Assembly (NCBI RefSeq): GCF_013096535.2
Contig: NZ_CP051265.2
Span: 372,001 to 436,000 of the forward strand
Direction: 5' to 3'
DNA length: 64,000 nucleotides
From: Wolbachia endosymbiont of Diaphorina citri
Lineage (GTDB): Bacteria > Pseudomonadota > Alphaproteobacteria > Rickettsiales > Anaplasmataceae
Below are positions 55,588 to 64,000 of the stretch, piece by piece (within the stretch, counting starts at the first letter, position 1; each line of letters begins with the position of its first letter). The notes under the pieces are model-generated. The model ran no database searches and was not told the origin of the DNA. It saw only the letters and a list, made by a program, of their open reading frames with translations. Made by a program: the position numbers and the translations under genes.

Positions 55588-56487
55588 CTATTCTATAAAT
55601 CTTTTTGCCACACTTGACTTTAAGCCACGAACAAAATCTTCAATGTTGCAAGGATTTCTTCCTTCCATTTGCACAACTTTAGGAATTAAAGTGCCACCTT
55701 TTAAACTGATGTGCATATTATCATTAATGACCTCACCTTGTTCTGAAGAAAAAGCTTCAAAGTCAGCATCAAGTATTCTGATACGTTTATTCTCTATCTT
55801 AATAAATGATTTTGGATAAAAAGCTTTAACTTTTCTATAAGCAACTTCACAGGTATCACTTGCATAAATTTTATAATCTTCCACTTTGTCAGCGTAACAC
55901 GCGTCATTATCATTCTGTTTTAAGGGAACTTGCTTTTTAATTTCGTTTAGCACTTCCAGCAGTAAATCACTGCCTAGCTTAGACAATTTATCATGCAAAG
56001 TTTTATAATTATCGCTTTTTTCAATAAGAAGTTTTCTCTGTTTTAAAATAGGACCAGAATCTAATCCTTCATCTAATTGCATGATACTGATTCCGGTTTC
56101 TTGATCTCCTGCTAAAATTGCATGCTGTATCGGAGCTGCACCACGCCACCTAGGTAGCAATGAAGGGTGAATATTAATACAACCATATTTTGGAGTATTC
56201 AAAATTTCTTTTGGAAGTATCAACCCATACGCAGCAACAACTGCAACGTCTGGCTTAAAATTTCTAAACTTTTCTTGCTCTACTGGAGATTTCAAAGAGA
56301 CAGGAATACATACCTCTATGTCACTTTCTTCAGCAACGACGTGTACTGGGGATTTTGTTAACTTCTGCCCACGCCCTGAAGGTTTTGGAGCCTTGGTGTA
56401 TACCGCTACTGTTTCGTTATGTGATTTCAATAGTAGACTTAACGTATTAACCGCAAACTCCGGCGACCCCATGAAAATAATTCTCAT
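55588..56487 (-). CDS. fmt: methionyl-tRNA formyltransferase
   Basis: Fmt formylates initiator Met-tRNA. The 299-residue product has [19 protein letters not shown] at the N-terminus, the catalytic segment [20 protein letters not shown] and [16 protein letters not shown], with normal length. Upstream on the same strand, 14 bases away, is the end of rplT, so it is probably part of that ribosomal transcript. The first ATG at 56487 is used. Confidence 0.96.
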   Translation of the reverse strand: MRIIFMGSPEFAVNTLSLLLKSHNETVAVYTKAPKPSGRGQKLTKSPVHVVAEESDIEVCIPVSLKSPVEQEKFRNFKPDVAVVAAYGLILPKEILNTPKYGCINIHPSLLPRWRGAAPIQHAILAGDQETGISIMQLDEGLDSGPILKQRKLLIEKSDNYKTLHDKLSKLGSDLLLEVLNEIKKQVPLKQNDNDACYADKVEDYKIYASDTCEVAYRKVKAFYPKSFIKIENKRIRILDADFEAFSSEQGEVINDNMHISLKGGTLIPKVVQMEGRNPCNIEDFVRGLKSSVAKRFIE

Positions 56488-56501
56488 TAGGTGTTTTTGC
56501 T

Positions 56502-56867
56502 TTAAGAATTTTCTACTAGTTTACTATTTACAGTTTCTATTAATTTAGCAAAATCATCCTTATAATTAACAGCCATCTCAGCAAGAATTTTTCTATTCAA
56601 ATCAACTCCAGCAAGTTTAAGACCATGCATAAACCTACCATAAGTAAGTCCATGTTCTCTTGCCGCTGCATTAATACGTATTATCCACAAACCACGAAAA
56701 TCACGTTTGCGATTTCTTCTGTCTCTGTAAGAATATTGGAGTGCTTTTTCAACCCTTTGTAATGCAATTCTATAACAATTCTTTGCCCGTCCTCTATAAC
56801 CCTTTGCTAGTTTCAATATTTTTTTATGACGAGCATGAGTAGTGACTCCACGTTTTACTCGAGCCAT
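56502..56867 (-). CDS. rplT: 50S ribosomal protein L20
   Basis: L20 is a 23S rRNA-binding protein needed early in 50S assembly, and in many bacteria it represses its own operon. The 121-residue sequence is typical: [53 protein letters not shown]. It follows rpmI with a 21-base gap. infC, often upstream, is not adjacent. Confidence 0.97.
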   Translation of the reverse strand: MARVKRGVTTHARHKKILKLAKGYRGRAKNCYRIALQRVEKALQYSYRDRRNRKRDFRGLWIIRINAAAREHGLTYGRFMHGLKLAGVDLNRKILAEMAVNYKDDFAKLIETVNSKLVENS

Positions 56868-56888
56868 TTTTATTTTACCTCCATTTTG

Positions 56889-57095
56889 TTAAATACCATA
56901 AGGCATATAAAGCTTAACTATGCGTGAGTCAGATTTATTGAGAATCGTTGTACCGCGTTGATTACGAATATTAGATTTACTTCTCTTTACCATGCCATGT
57001 CTCTTACCTGACTGAGTAGAGATGACTTTACCCTTAGCTGTAAGGTGAAAGCGCTTTTTGACAGAAGATTTGGTTTTTAATTTTATTTTCGTCAT
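56889..57095 (-). CDS. rpmI: 50S ribosomal protein L35
   Basis: This 68-residue basic protein has the L35 signature [20 protein letters not shown] and the C-terminal [11 protein letters not shown]. It is the first gene of the rpmI-rplT pair, likely continuing into fmt. The 98 bases upstream are AT-rich and lie before the PAS_5 gene's end. Confidence 0.96.
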   Translation of the reverse strand: MTKIKLKTKSSVKKRFHLTAKGKVISTQSGKRHGMVKRSKSNIRNQRGTTILNKSDSRIVKLYMPYGI

Positions 57096-57193
57096 ATTCT
57101 AAACAAATTTACAAACACCACTATTTAGTTCTTTATTAGTAATTAAGTATGAGTATAGATAATTTTATTAAAGAATCAAATTAAAATTGTGTT

Positions 57194-57637
57194 TTAGAGG
57201 AGCTTAAATGTAATTACACCCAATATATGTGTTATACCTTCTTTATCTCCAATTGGCAACAATACTTGCCTCATTTTAACACTTTCACTTTCTTCCTCCT
57301 CATTGATTGGGCATTTACTCTCTATTACAGTCTCAAGTTTATCAATAACTGCATCTATTTTATATAGCCGCAAAAATGGTGCATCAATTGCATACTTATC
57401 ATCGATGTACATCTTTTTTTCAAAACCATAGAATTCAATAGCTTTTTCTCCTGCATTTTCACAAATATAACCTCGATCTTTAACTTCAATGATAAAACAA
57501 TGCTGCCATGACTCCATGATTTCTGCAGTGTCTATTTCATGTCTTTCTGGCCATTCTCTATCTGATCCTTTTATATCACTCCAATGTTGAGTAACTATAT
57601 TCACTATTCTTCTTTCTTTGCCTGCATAATTTTCCAT
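57194..57637 (-). CDS. PAS_5 (DUF1457) domain protein
   Basis: This protein has 147 residues from ATG 57637. It matches the alphaproteobacterial PAS_5 family: a tryptophan-containing start (VTQHWSDIKG), the proline/arginine-rich WPERHEIDTAEI, a sensing-domain core (HCFIIEVKDRGYICENAGEK and AIEFYGFEK) and the closing VLLPIGDKEGITHILGVI. Family members are usually small single-domain proteins of unknown ligand. A GTG 4 codons earlier (57649) is the alternative start. There is no output domain, so it may sense and bind a partner. Confidence 0.75.
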   Translation of the reverse strand: MENYAGKERRIVNIVTQHWSDIKGSDREWPERHEIDTAEIMESWQHCFIIEVKDRGYICENAGEKAIEFYGFEKKMYIDDKYAIDAPFLRLYKIDAVIDKLETVIESKCPINEEEESESVKMRQVLLPIGDKEGITHILGVITFKLL

Positions 57638-57842
57638 TCGAAATTCCACATATAAAACACAGATATGAGGTAAACTTATCGTGAATGTATTGATTTTTTC
57701 TTACTAAAGGATGTAGATTATTGAAAATTCTCATCCTGTTTACACAACAGGTAATGATAAATTAAGTATAATAATTAGAGCATAAAAATTATCAAATGAG
57801 GAAACTGTGAAATAAAAAAATTCTATTTTTGCAATATTTTGG

Positions 57843-58604
57843 CTAACTAATAGAATTAGTTCCACTTTCTAAAGTTATTGCACTTAATAAATAACTAGAT
57901 GAAGTTTCTTCCTTAGCACTACTATGGCTTTTATTTTTTCTATTATAAAACCAACATTTAAATGGTACAGCTGCTGCGATAGCTGCTACCAAAGCTACTG
58001 TTACTGCTAACATACCTACTGTGAACACTATATTATTTTTCTCGTTTGAAGGTGTTTCCAATAATTTAAACTCTCTCAAGTTTGTATCATGAATCATAGG
58101 ATTACCCAAAATATTCGTCGTATTTTGAACACTTTCTATATTTCGCATTGTAATTCCATTGCTAGCGTTTGATTTTTTCATTTCTTCCATTACTTGTTTT
58201 AAGTTTGGTAGTTCTGCTGTTGTATTTTCAATATCACCAGCTTCCAGCTTTTGCAAGTTCTCATTACTCAAAAACTCTTTGAGATACTTTTCATAAAACT
58301 CTTTGGCATTATATCTTTTATAACTTCGTATTTTTCCACTCTTGAGATCAGAAACAATATCATCAATCATCACTTTTGGATTTTCTGCATGCACTATTTC
58401 TCCTTCAGCAACAAGAATACGATAAGATGTATCGTCAAGCATACATACATACTTAAGTTTTAAATCACCTCCTCCCAATAGAAAATATATTGTTCTGTTT
58501 TGTTCTACATCTCGCAATTCTGATTCAATACTAATCCATCTATTCCTTTTTTCCTTATTGATTGATCTTTTTTTTCCTACAGTATTTTTAAATCTTCTTG
58601 ACAT
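57843..58604 (-). CDS. membrane-anchored protein, paralogue 1 of a duplicated pair
   Basis: This 253-residue protein is of unknown function. A basic N-terminus (MSRRFKNTVGKKRSINKEKR) is followed by a soluble domain (about 24-180) and one C-terminal membrane segment near 192-215 (IVFTVGMLAVTVALVAAIAA) with a basic, then serine-rich tail. It is paralogous to the 318-residue gene at 59864: both share FxNT near the start, VEQNRT/IKQNRR, LKSGKIRSYKRYNAKEFYEK (LKSGEI..KEYNYREFKKIY), and SNASNGIT before the membrane segment. They were separated by IS982 insertion. Confidence 0.7.
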   Translation of the reverse strand: MSRRFKNTVGKKRSINKEKRNRWISIESELRDVEQNRTIYFLLGGGDLKLKYVCMLDDTSYRILVAEGEIVHAENPKVMIDDIVSDLKSGKIRSYKRYNAKEFYEKYLKEFLSNENLQKLEAGDIENTTAELPNLKQVMEEMKKSNASNGITMRNIESVQNTTNILGNPMIHDTNLREFKLLETPSNEKNNIVFTVGMLAVTVALVAAIAAAVPFKCWFYNRKNKSHSSAKEETSSSYLLSAITLESGTNSIS

Positions 58605-58785
58605 ATATGACCCCCAAGCTGACCAATATTTCCTTATGTATAAAAGATAAATTATTTAAGTCCACATCTTTTCACTAAGATTTTTATATTTTTATTACCC
58701 CAGTTGGGGATTAGAAGTCAGTGAAAAAGCCAGGAAAATAGGGTAAACTCCGGAAACATATTATCAAAAAATAGAGAGGTTACCC

Positions 58786-59061
58786 ATGAATAAAAATGTA
58801 ACAGAATTATTTTGCTTTGTAGACGATTTTTGCAAGGCTATAAACAAAAATTTCGCAGAAAAACTCCTGCCAAACAGTAAAAAACCTACCAGAACGCCAG
58901 GGATTACGCATTCTGAAATTCTTACTATAATTTTACTTTATCAACAATCTAGATGTGAGGACTTTAAATCTTTCTATACATATTATTTGAAAGCACTACA
59001 TGGATCTGAGTTTCAAAATTTGCCAACATATAGTAGATTTATTAGGCTAAAAGGTATTTAG
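58786..59061 (+). CDS. IS982-family transposase, N-terminal frame (copy 2)
   Basis: This 91-residue frame is identical to the copy at 31474-31749: MNKNVTELFCFVDDFCKAI to RLKGI and a TAG. The ATG follows GAGAGGTTACCC, a fair ribosome binding site. A -1 shift at AAAAG would join it to the downstream catalytic frame. Confidence 0.87.
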   Translation: MNKNVTELFCFVDDFCKAINKNFAEKLLPNSKKPTRTPGITHSEILTIILLYQQSRCEDFKSFYTYYLKALHGSEFQNLPTYSRFIRLKGI

Positions 59062-59645
59062 TGCTCTTGTTAAAGTGGCTTTGTGAGCAGTCAAAAATGA
59101 CCGGAATTTCGTACATAGATGCAACTTCTATCGCTGTTTGCCATCCAAAAAGAATCTCAAGAAACAAAGTTTTCAAAGGATTGGCAAAGCTTGGAAAGAC
59201 TACATATGGCTGGTTTTTGGGTTTTAAATTGCATATGGTAATTAATGAAAAAGGTGAAATTCAAGGAGTTACAATGACTAAAGGTAACGTTGACGACAGA
59301 AAACCAGTACCAAAATTAACTGAAAAACTGACTGGTCTTTTGTTTGGTGATAAGGGCTATATAAAGAAAGAGCTCTTTGCAAAACTCTTCGATAGAGGAA
59401 TAAAACTCGTTACCAAAGTAAAAAAAGGTATGAAAAATACATTAATGCTTCTTGAAGAAAAGATTTTTTTAAGAAAAAGGTCGATTATTGAAACAGTTTT
59501 TGGTTACCTCAAAAACAGACTTGATCTTGAGCATTCAAGACACAGGTCTCCAATAAATTTCTTGGTGCACATCTTTTCCACATTAGTTTCATATTCTATG
59601 AAGCCTAAAAAGCCCTCTATTTCTACATTTTACTGTATTGATTAA
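59061..59645 (+). CDS. IS982-family transposase, C-terminal frame (copy 2)
   Basis: This 194-residue frame has the DDE core (YIDATSIAVCH, FGDKGYIKKE, SIIETVFGYLKNR). It opens with a GTG that shares one base with the preceding stop and is the same as the frame at 30890-31474. The fact that both copies carry the same split argues for a functional shift or for spread of one already split copy. Confidence 0.87.
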   Translation: MLLLKWLCEQSKMTGISYIDATSIAVCHPKRISRNKVFKGLAKLGKTTYGWFLGFKLHMVINEKGEIQGVTMTKGNVDDRKPVPKLTEKLTGLLFGDKGYIKKELFAKLFDRGIKLVTKVKKGMKNTLMLLEEKIFLRKRSIIETVFGYLKNRLDLEHSRHRSPINFLVHIFSTLVSYSMKPKKPSISTFYCID

Positions 59646-59659
59646 TCCGCAACTGGGGT

Positions 59660-59808
59660 TTTTATTATACTAAATAATACATATATTAATATCTGAATTT
59701 CTCATTGCAATTTATTATACCTTAGTAAAAACGATATAAAATTAGAGAAAGATTTATAAAAATTTTTGTAAGACAGGAAAATTTCTTCTCCTTTGGTTCC
59801 AGAGCATA
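59660..59808 (+). pseudogene. decayed duplicate of the alaS upstream region and 5' end
   Basis: Sequence 59660-59734 matches the alaS upstream region at about 60946-61039 (TTTTATTATACTAAATAAT versus TTTTATTATATTTAATAATC; GTAAAAACGAT in both). Sequence 59735-59808 matches the first roughly 90 bases of alaS (AATTAGAGAAAGATTTATAA; CTTCTCCTTTGGTTCCAGAG) with deletions and no ATG. It then ends abruptly near the 3' end of the next paralogue. It is the junction of an old tandem duplication. Confidence 0.8.
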
Positions 59809-59828
59809 TAAGTGCTGTAAGAGCTAAG

Positions 59829-59852
59829 TTGATGGCACTGTTGTGCCATCAA
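59829..59852 (-). terminator. hairpin downstream of the 318-residue gene
   Basis: TTGATGGCAC and its exact complement GTGCCATCAA flank a 4-nt loop, 11 bases past the stop codon of the leftward gene ending at 59864. The stem is strong, but no clean U-run follows, so termination is likely but not certain. Confidence 0.5.
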
Positions 59853-59863
59853 ACTCTGGAATC

Positions 59864-60820
59864 TTACTCGACACTAATCTGAGAAGATAGATGTGCTACC
59901 GATGTAGCATTGCTGAGCAAAGATTCTATTTCTGATGTAGATCCGGAATGCTCAAATTGAGCTTGTTCAGGAAGGTTTTTCATCGCTTTTTCAACATCGT
60001 AGCTACCTTCCCTATTTTTTCTATGCCATACAAAGTATCCTAATCCTGCAAAAGCTACTGCTAGCACTCCACCCAATATACCACCAGCAATCCCTGCTAT
60101 TCCTATATACTGTCCTCCATTTATTTCGGGTAATTTAGGCCCTTCCACATCTGTGCTATTAAATATAGAATGATCTAACACTTCTTGTGAATTACTATCA
60201 AAACGGGAAACACTACTTATATCTTCAGGAGTAATTCCATAACTAGCATTTGATTCTTCTATTTCATTTATTACGTCATTAATCTCTTTAGTAGTTACTT
60301 TGCTTGATGCAAAATCGAATTCTTGTTTTGTTAAAGAAGCTGATTCGATAGTTACATCTTCCTGCATCTGATAATCAATTTCTTCAGTAGTAGATTCTCT
60401 CAATTGGCTATTTTCATCAGTTCTTTCTTTTAGCTTTTTTGAACTATCCTTACCCAATTCATCTACAAGGTTTTTTAGATATATTTTCTTAAATTCTCTA
60501 TAATTATATTCTTTACCTTTTTCTATTTCTCCACTCTTAAGACCTAAAATAATTCCATCTATTGTCGATTCACGAATTGCTTGAGGAATGTCTATTGAAT
60601 TTACTATTCCTGTAACCAAGCCTATCTCAGCTGCTCTAGAAGATATAGAGAGGTCTTTTACTGTTAAATTCTCTCCTTTAATTAAAAATTCTACTCTTCT
60701 GTTTTGTTTTATACTTTCCAAGTCAGATACAATTCTAATTGTTGGACCATCCATCTCCTGCTTATTTGTTGTTTCTCTCTTTCGCATGCTATTCTTAGTG
60801 TTTTGGAATTTTTTTGGCAT
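59864..60820 (-). CDS. membrane-anchored protein, paralogue 2 of a duplicated pair
   Basis: This 318-residue protein is of unknown function. A basic N-terminus (MPKKFQNTKNSMRKRE) is followed by a soluble domain with the motifs listed for paralogue 1 (FQNT, LESIKQNRRVEF, LKSGEIEKGKEYNYREFKKI, SNASYGIT). A glycine-rich membrane segment near 245-268 (GIAGGILGGVLAVAFAGLGY) precedes an acidic/serine tail. An insert of about 60 residues (RTDENSQLRE...) distinguishes it from paralogue 1. AAGGAG lies 7 nt before the ATG. The single-span layout with a short tail suggests a membrane protein with a soluble domain. No signal peptide is obvious. Confidence 0.72.
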   Translation of the reverse strand: MPKKFQNTKNSMRKRETTNKQEMDGPTIRIVSDLESIKQNRRVEFLIKGENLTVKDLSISSRAAEIGLVTGIVNSIDIPQAIRESTIDGIILGLKSGEIEKGKEYNYREFKKIYLKNLVDELGKDSSKKLKERTDENSQLRESTTEEIDYQMQEDVTIESASLTKQEFDFASSKVTTKEINDVINEIEESNASYGITPEDISSVSRFDSNSQEVLDHSIFNSTDVEGPKLPEINGGQYIGIAGIAGGILGGVLAVAFAGLGYFVWHRKNREGSYDVEKAMKNLPEQAQFEHSGSTSEIESLLSNATSVAHLSSQISVE

Positions 60821-61039
60821 TTCACACTCCTTAAATTAATTAACAAAAATATTATTTGAATTAACAAATACTTCTCTATGTTAGTGGATAAAATATTTAT
60901 ATCCATATCTTTTTGTTAAAAATTTTATGTCAAAAGATCATTTTATTATATTTAATAATCTATATATTAATATTTGGATTGATAAATTGATTTTACTTCT
61001 GTTACAACTTATTATGCATAGATAACCTCAGTAAAAACG

Positions 61040-63610
61040 ATGAAGCTAAACGAAATTAGAGAAAGATTTATAAAATTTTTTGTAAATAATAATCATGAGC
61101 AAGTTCCTTCTTCTCCTTTGATTCCAGAGCATGATCCAACACTCATGTTCACAAATGCTGGTATGGTACAGTTCAAAAACATCTTTACCGGCACGCAAAA
61201 AACTGAAATGAAACGTGCCGTCTCAAGTCAAAAGTGTCTCAGAGCAGGTGGTAAACACAATGATCTTGAAAATGTTGGCTATACATCTCGGCATCACACA
61301 TTTTTTGAAATGCTCGGAAATTTTAGCTTTGGTGATTACTTTAAAGAAACTGCGATAGAATTTGCGTGGAAATTTATTACTGAAGAATTGTCTCTTGATA
61401 AAAACAGACTATCCATAACTGTTTACCACACTGATGATGAAGCATATGAAATTTGGCGTAAGATAAGTGGCTTTTCAGATGATAAAATCATAAGAATTAC
61501 AACAGATGATAACTTTTGGAGCATGGGCAATACTGGTCCATGTGGCCCATGTTCTGAAATCTTTTACGATCATGGAAATTCCGCTTTACATGAAGACGAC
61601 AGAATTGTTGAAATTTGGAACCTGGTGTTCATGGAATTTAATAAAGATGAAGAAGGTAATTTACAAAAATTACCAAAAAAATGCATCGATACCGGAATGG
61701 GTCTTGAAAGAATAGCAGCTGTTATGCAGAACGTTCATGATAACTATGATATCGATCTATTTTCTGCCCTGATAAATAAATCACAAGAATGCTGTGGAAA
61801 TACGGAAAATAAAGTAGCTCATAAGATTATCGCAGATCACCTTCGTGCAGCTGCATTTCTCATCGCAGAAGGAGTGCTTCCTGGAAATGAAGGAAGAAAT
61901 TATGTACTACGCAGATTGATCAGGAGAGCAGTACGTTATATCCACCTACTTGGATATAATGATTCTCTATTGAACCTTGTTTTTCCTGCACTCATAGATG
62001 GCACAAGTTTGGCTTATATGGGAGATGTTTATCCAGAGCTAATTAGAGCTAAAAGTTTAATAGAAACAACGTTAAAGTCAGAGGAAGAAAACTTTAAAGA
62101 CACTTTAATGAAAGGCATTAATCTCTTGGACAAATTTACTGCAGATTTAAAATCAGGTGACACTTTGCCTGGAGAATCAGCATTCAAACTATATGACACT
62201 TATGGATTTCCTTTTGATATCACACTTGATATTTTGAAAGAAAGGAAAATAAATTTTGACCAGAAGGGTTTTGATAATGCAATGAAAGAGCAAAAAGAAA
62301 GAGCACGTGCTAATTGGACTGGATCTGGTGAAAAATCTGTTGAACAAGTATGGTTTAATTTAATCGATCAGTTTGGCAAAACGGAATTTGTTGGTTATGA
62401 GCGTGATGAAGTAAAGGATGCAACAGTACTCGCAATAATTTCCTCTAAAAATGAAGTAATTGATTCTGCAAAAGAAGGAGAAAAGATAACTATTATACTT
62501 GATAAAACACCTTTTTATGGAGAGTCAGGTGGACAAGTGGGAGATACTGGAAATTTTATAAAGTCTGATGGAAGTACGTTAACAGTGGAAAATACCAACA
62601 AGATTAACGACCTATATTTACACAGATGTATAGTTGAATCTGGTTCAGTTCGTAAAGGTGATACAGTTACAGCTAGTATTGACAAAAAAAGAAGACAAGA
62701 CTTAAGAAGAAATCATTCAGCTACACATCTTATACACTTTGCACTCAGAAAAATCTTAGGTGATCACGTTACTCAAAAAGGTTCTCTAGTCGCACCAAAT
62801 AGGCTAAGATTTGACTTTAGTCACAATAAGCCAGTCACTCAGGATCAGCTGTTTTCAGTAGAAGATATAGTAAACTCTCTAATCAGAGAAAATCTTTCTA
62901 CGTCCACAAAAGTTCAAGGTATGGATGAGGCAATAGACGAAGGAGCCATGGCCTTATTTGGTGAAAAATATGGTGACAAGGTTAGGGTTGTAAAAATTGG
63001 AGATTCAAAAGAATTATGCGGCGGTACACACGTGGAGCGTACTGGAGAAATTGGTTTGTTTAAGATAGCAGCAGAATGTTCCGTTGCATCTGGAGTAAGA
63101 AGAATTGAAGCTTTAACCGGTCAAGAAGCAATTAATTATGTACGCAATAACGAAATTAGCTTAAAAAAAGTTGCAGAATTCGTAAAAGCACCAGTAAATG
63201 AAATAACAAGTCGACTCAGTATTTTAAGCCAGGAGCGCAAAGAATTTGAAGTCAAAATAAAAAATCTTTATAAGAAGCTTATCAGTGTAGAAAATGTAAA
63301 AAGTACCGAAATAAATGGAATAAATTTCGTAAGCCACACTTTCAATAACGTTCCAGAAAGTATAATAAGGGAATTTGCTCTACAGCAACAAAAACCGAAA
63401 ACTGTAATAGCCTTCATGGTAACAGAAAAGGATAAAACAGTTTTGATTGTCAAAGTAAGTAAAGATTTAACTAATAAGATCAATGCAAAAGAGCTAGTAT
63501 CTACTGTAACCAGAAGGGATTGCGGTGGAAATGCCGAACTTGCCCAAACAAGCTGTAATAATGATAATGTTATCACTACTATTGGCAGTAGCTTACAAGA
63601 GCTAATGTAG
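61040..63610 (+). CDS. alaS: alanine--tRNA ligase
   Basis: AlaS charges tRNA-Ala and edits mischarged Ser and Gly. The 856-residue product has the class II catalytic domain ([44 protein letters not shown]), the editing domain with [11 protein letters not shown] and [13 protein letters not shown] (zinc-binding histidines and cysteine), and a C-terminal domain with [11 protein letters not shown]. Length is normal (850-880). Its upstream region is duplicated at 59660. No gene follows on the same strand for over 100 bases. Confidence 0.97.
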   Translation: MKLNEIRERFIKFFVNNNHEQVPSSPLIPEHDPTLMFTNAGMVQFKNIFTGTQKTEMKRAVSSQKCLRAGGKHNDLENVGYTSRHHTFFEMLGNFSFGDYFKETAIEFAWKFITEELSLDKNRLSITVYHTDDEAYEIWRKISGFSDDKIIRITTDDNFWSMGNTGPCGPCSEIFYDHGNSALHEDDRIVEIWNLVFMEFNKDEEGNLQKLPKKCIDTGMGLERIAAVMQNVHDNYDIDLFSALINKSQECCGNTENKVAHKIIADHLRAAAFLIAEGVLPGNEGRNYVLRRLIRRAVRYIHLLGYNDSLLNLVFPALIDGTSLAYMGDVYPELIRAKSLIETTLKSEEENFKDTLMKGINLLDKFTADLKSGDTLPGESAFKLYDTYGFPFDITLDILKERKINFDQKGFDNAMKEQKERARANWTGSGEKSVEQVWFNLIDQFGKTEFVGYERDEVKDATVLAIISSKNEVIDSAKEGEKITIILDKTPFYGESGGQVGDTGNFIKSDGSTLTVENTNKINDLYLHRCIVESGSVRKGDTVTASIDKKRRQDLRRNHSATHLIHFALRKILGDHVTQKGSLVAPNRLRFDFSHNKPVTQDQLFSVEDIVNSLIRENLSTSTKVQGMDEAIDEGAMALFGEKYGDKVRVVKIGDSKELCGGTHVERTGEIGLFKIAAECSVASGVRRIEALTGQEAINYVRNNEISLKKVAEFVKAPVNEITSRLSILSQERKEFEVKIKNLYKKLISVENVKSTEINGINFVSHTFNNVPESIIREFALQQQKPKTVIAFMVTEKDKTVLIVKVSKDLTNKINAKELVSTVTRRDCGGNAELAQTSCNNDNVITTIGSSLQELM

Positions 63611-63723
63611 GCTACGCTGTACAGCCGACATAAGAAACAGCGTCCTCATGGATAACACTCTATAAACATTGTTAAGTGTTCCTACGATAACGCATTAAGT
63701 ATGAACGTTGTGCTCACCAAGAG

Positions 63724-63852
63724 ATGTCAATAATAATAGGAAAGTTCTCTCTTATAGCATCTTTGCTACTAACAATTGCAATTGTTATATATAGCTTGTT
63801 CACAATAAATATTGACTATTTAGTACAATACATAATAGTTAAACATCTTTGA
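63724..63852 (+). CDS. possible 42-residue single-span membrane peptide
   Basis: An ATG at 63724 opens MSIIIGKFSLIASLLLTIAI followed by VIYSLFTINIDYLVQYII and a short tail to a TGA at 63850-63852. The sequence is almost wholly hydrophobic. No proper ribosome binding site is seen, and chance AT-rich frames of this size are common, so this is tentative. The rest of 63611-63868 shows no gene. Confidence 0.3.
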   Translation: MSIIIGKFSLIASLLLTIAIVIYSLFTINIDYLVQYIIVKHL

Positions 63853-63868
63853 TGGTAGAGGTAAAATC

Positions 63869-64000
63869 ATGACGATAAAATTTGCAAAATGGAAAAGAGT
63901 ATTGAGCACAGTCAATGGTAACAAAGATTTAAGTAAAGATAGCGTAATTGAAAAAATACAAGAGAAATTAAGAAGATTTCCAAAGGATTATAACAGGTGG
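63869..64000 (+). CDS. ankyrin-family N-terminal module, gene cut by window end
   Basis: ATG 63869, preceded by an AGAGG ribosome binding site, opens a frame that runs to the last base of the window: MTIKFAKWKRVLSTVNGNKD followed by LSKDSVIEKIQEKLRRF and ending KDYNRW. The first 44 residues match the N-terminal module of the ankyrin proteins at 35161 and 52733 (LSKNNIVERIKIKLE; LNLNNIIEKIQEELK). By analogy the full gene should encode an ankyrin-repeat protein, but no ankyrin repeat is visible in the window. Confidence 0.65.
   Translation, partial: MTIKFAKWKRVLSTVNGNKDLSKDSVIEKIQEKLRRFPKDYNRW

Larger units (their letters stand above)
58697..59659 (+). mobile_element. IS982-family insertion sequence, copy 2
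   Basis: This 963-bp element has ends ACCCCAGTTGGGGATTAG and CTAATCC-type GATTAATCCGCAACTGGGGT, and is the inverted partner of the copy at 30876. It is flanked by a 7-bp direct repeat TTTTATT (58690-58696 and 59660-59666). The uninterrupted homologous sequence CATTTTATTATATTTAATAA near 60944 contains the single target TTTTATT, so this copy shows a clean insertion. It lies in an intergenic stretch and breaks no gene. Confidence 0.95.

Overview
The window is a low-GC chromosomal segment of a Wolbachia endosymbiont (Alphaproteobacteria, Rickettsiales). The evidence is scattered single-copy alphaproteobacterial housekeeping genes (recO, clpB, metG, dnaB, pyrC, purN, purH, ubiD, sucA, alaS), several ankyrin-repeat genes, decayed phage pieces, two identical IS982-type insertion sequences, and the dispersed palindromic repeats with cores like CAGTG..CACTGGGATCCAG that litter Wolbachia intergenic DNA. 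The species call comes from gene content and style. No rRNA or other strain marker is present.

Layout. 1-9.7 kb: recO, then a leftward block clpB > NAD-glutamate dehydrogenase > TatB-like > pleD. 9.8-16 kb: two unrecognised membrane/coiled-coil genes, metG, a repeat-rich gap, a two-gene leftward operon of small unknown proteins behind an exact-consensus promoter, and a nitronate monooxygenase-like gene. 16-22.7 kb: coaE, rnd, pyrC, a class 3 lipase fused to a long coiled coil, an RDD membrane protein and tRNA-Leu(CAA). 22.8-30.1 kb: dnaB, an IS remnant, an unknown gene, grxC, then the tight rightward run ribF-lspA-M16 peptidase-M16 partner. 30.2-33.3 kb: an accessory island with a membrane-protein gene cut by an IS982 copy, fragments of WO-type phage genes and a solo IS end. 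33.3-43.4 kb: purN, an MnhE-like gene, an ankyrin gene, smpB-lgt, a PLD-type nuclease, ubiD, a DUF3857/transglutaminase protein and a DsbA-like protein. 43.5-53 kb: an OTU-like cysteine protease, a gene-transfer-agent gp12-like gene, sucA, an ankyrin protein and an ankyrin-TM-AAA+ ATPase fusion. 53-61 kb: a decayed gene, purH, a repeat element, fmt, rplT-rpmI, a PAS_5 protein, and two paralogous membrane proteins separated by the second IS982 copy and a decayed copy of the alaS 5' end. 61-64 kb: alaS, a possible 42-codon membrane ORF, and the start of another ankyrin-family gene cut by the window edge.

How it fits together. The core genes cover translation (metG, fmt, alaS, rplT, rpmI, smpB, tRNA-Leu), replication and repair (dnaB, recO), cofactor and nucleotide synthesis (coaE, ribF, ubiD, pyrC, purN, purH), the TCA cycle and glutamate use (sucA, gdh), proteostasis (clpB, M16 pair) and envelope lipoprotein maturation (lgt, lspA). 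The accessory genes (ankyrin proteins, OTU-like protease, lipase-coiled coil, PLD nuclease, PTAP/PPPY membrane protein) look like candidates for host interaction. The most unusual items are the ankyrin-TM-AAA+ fusion, an N-terminal module shared by three ankyrin-family genes, the membrane protein carrying adjacent PTAP and PPPY motifs behind a consensus promoter, and the duplicated module upstream of alaS in which one copy serves as a natural empty site for the IS982 insertion.
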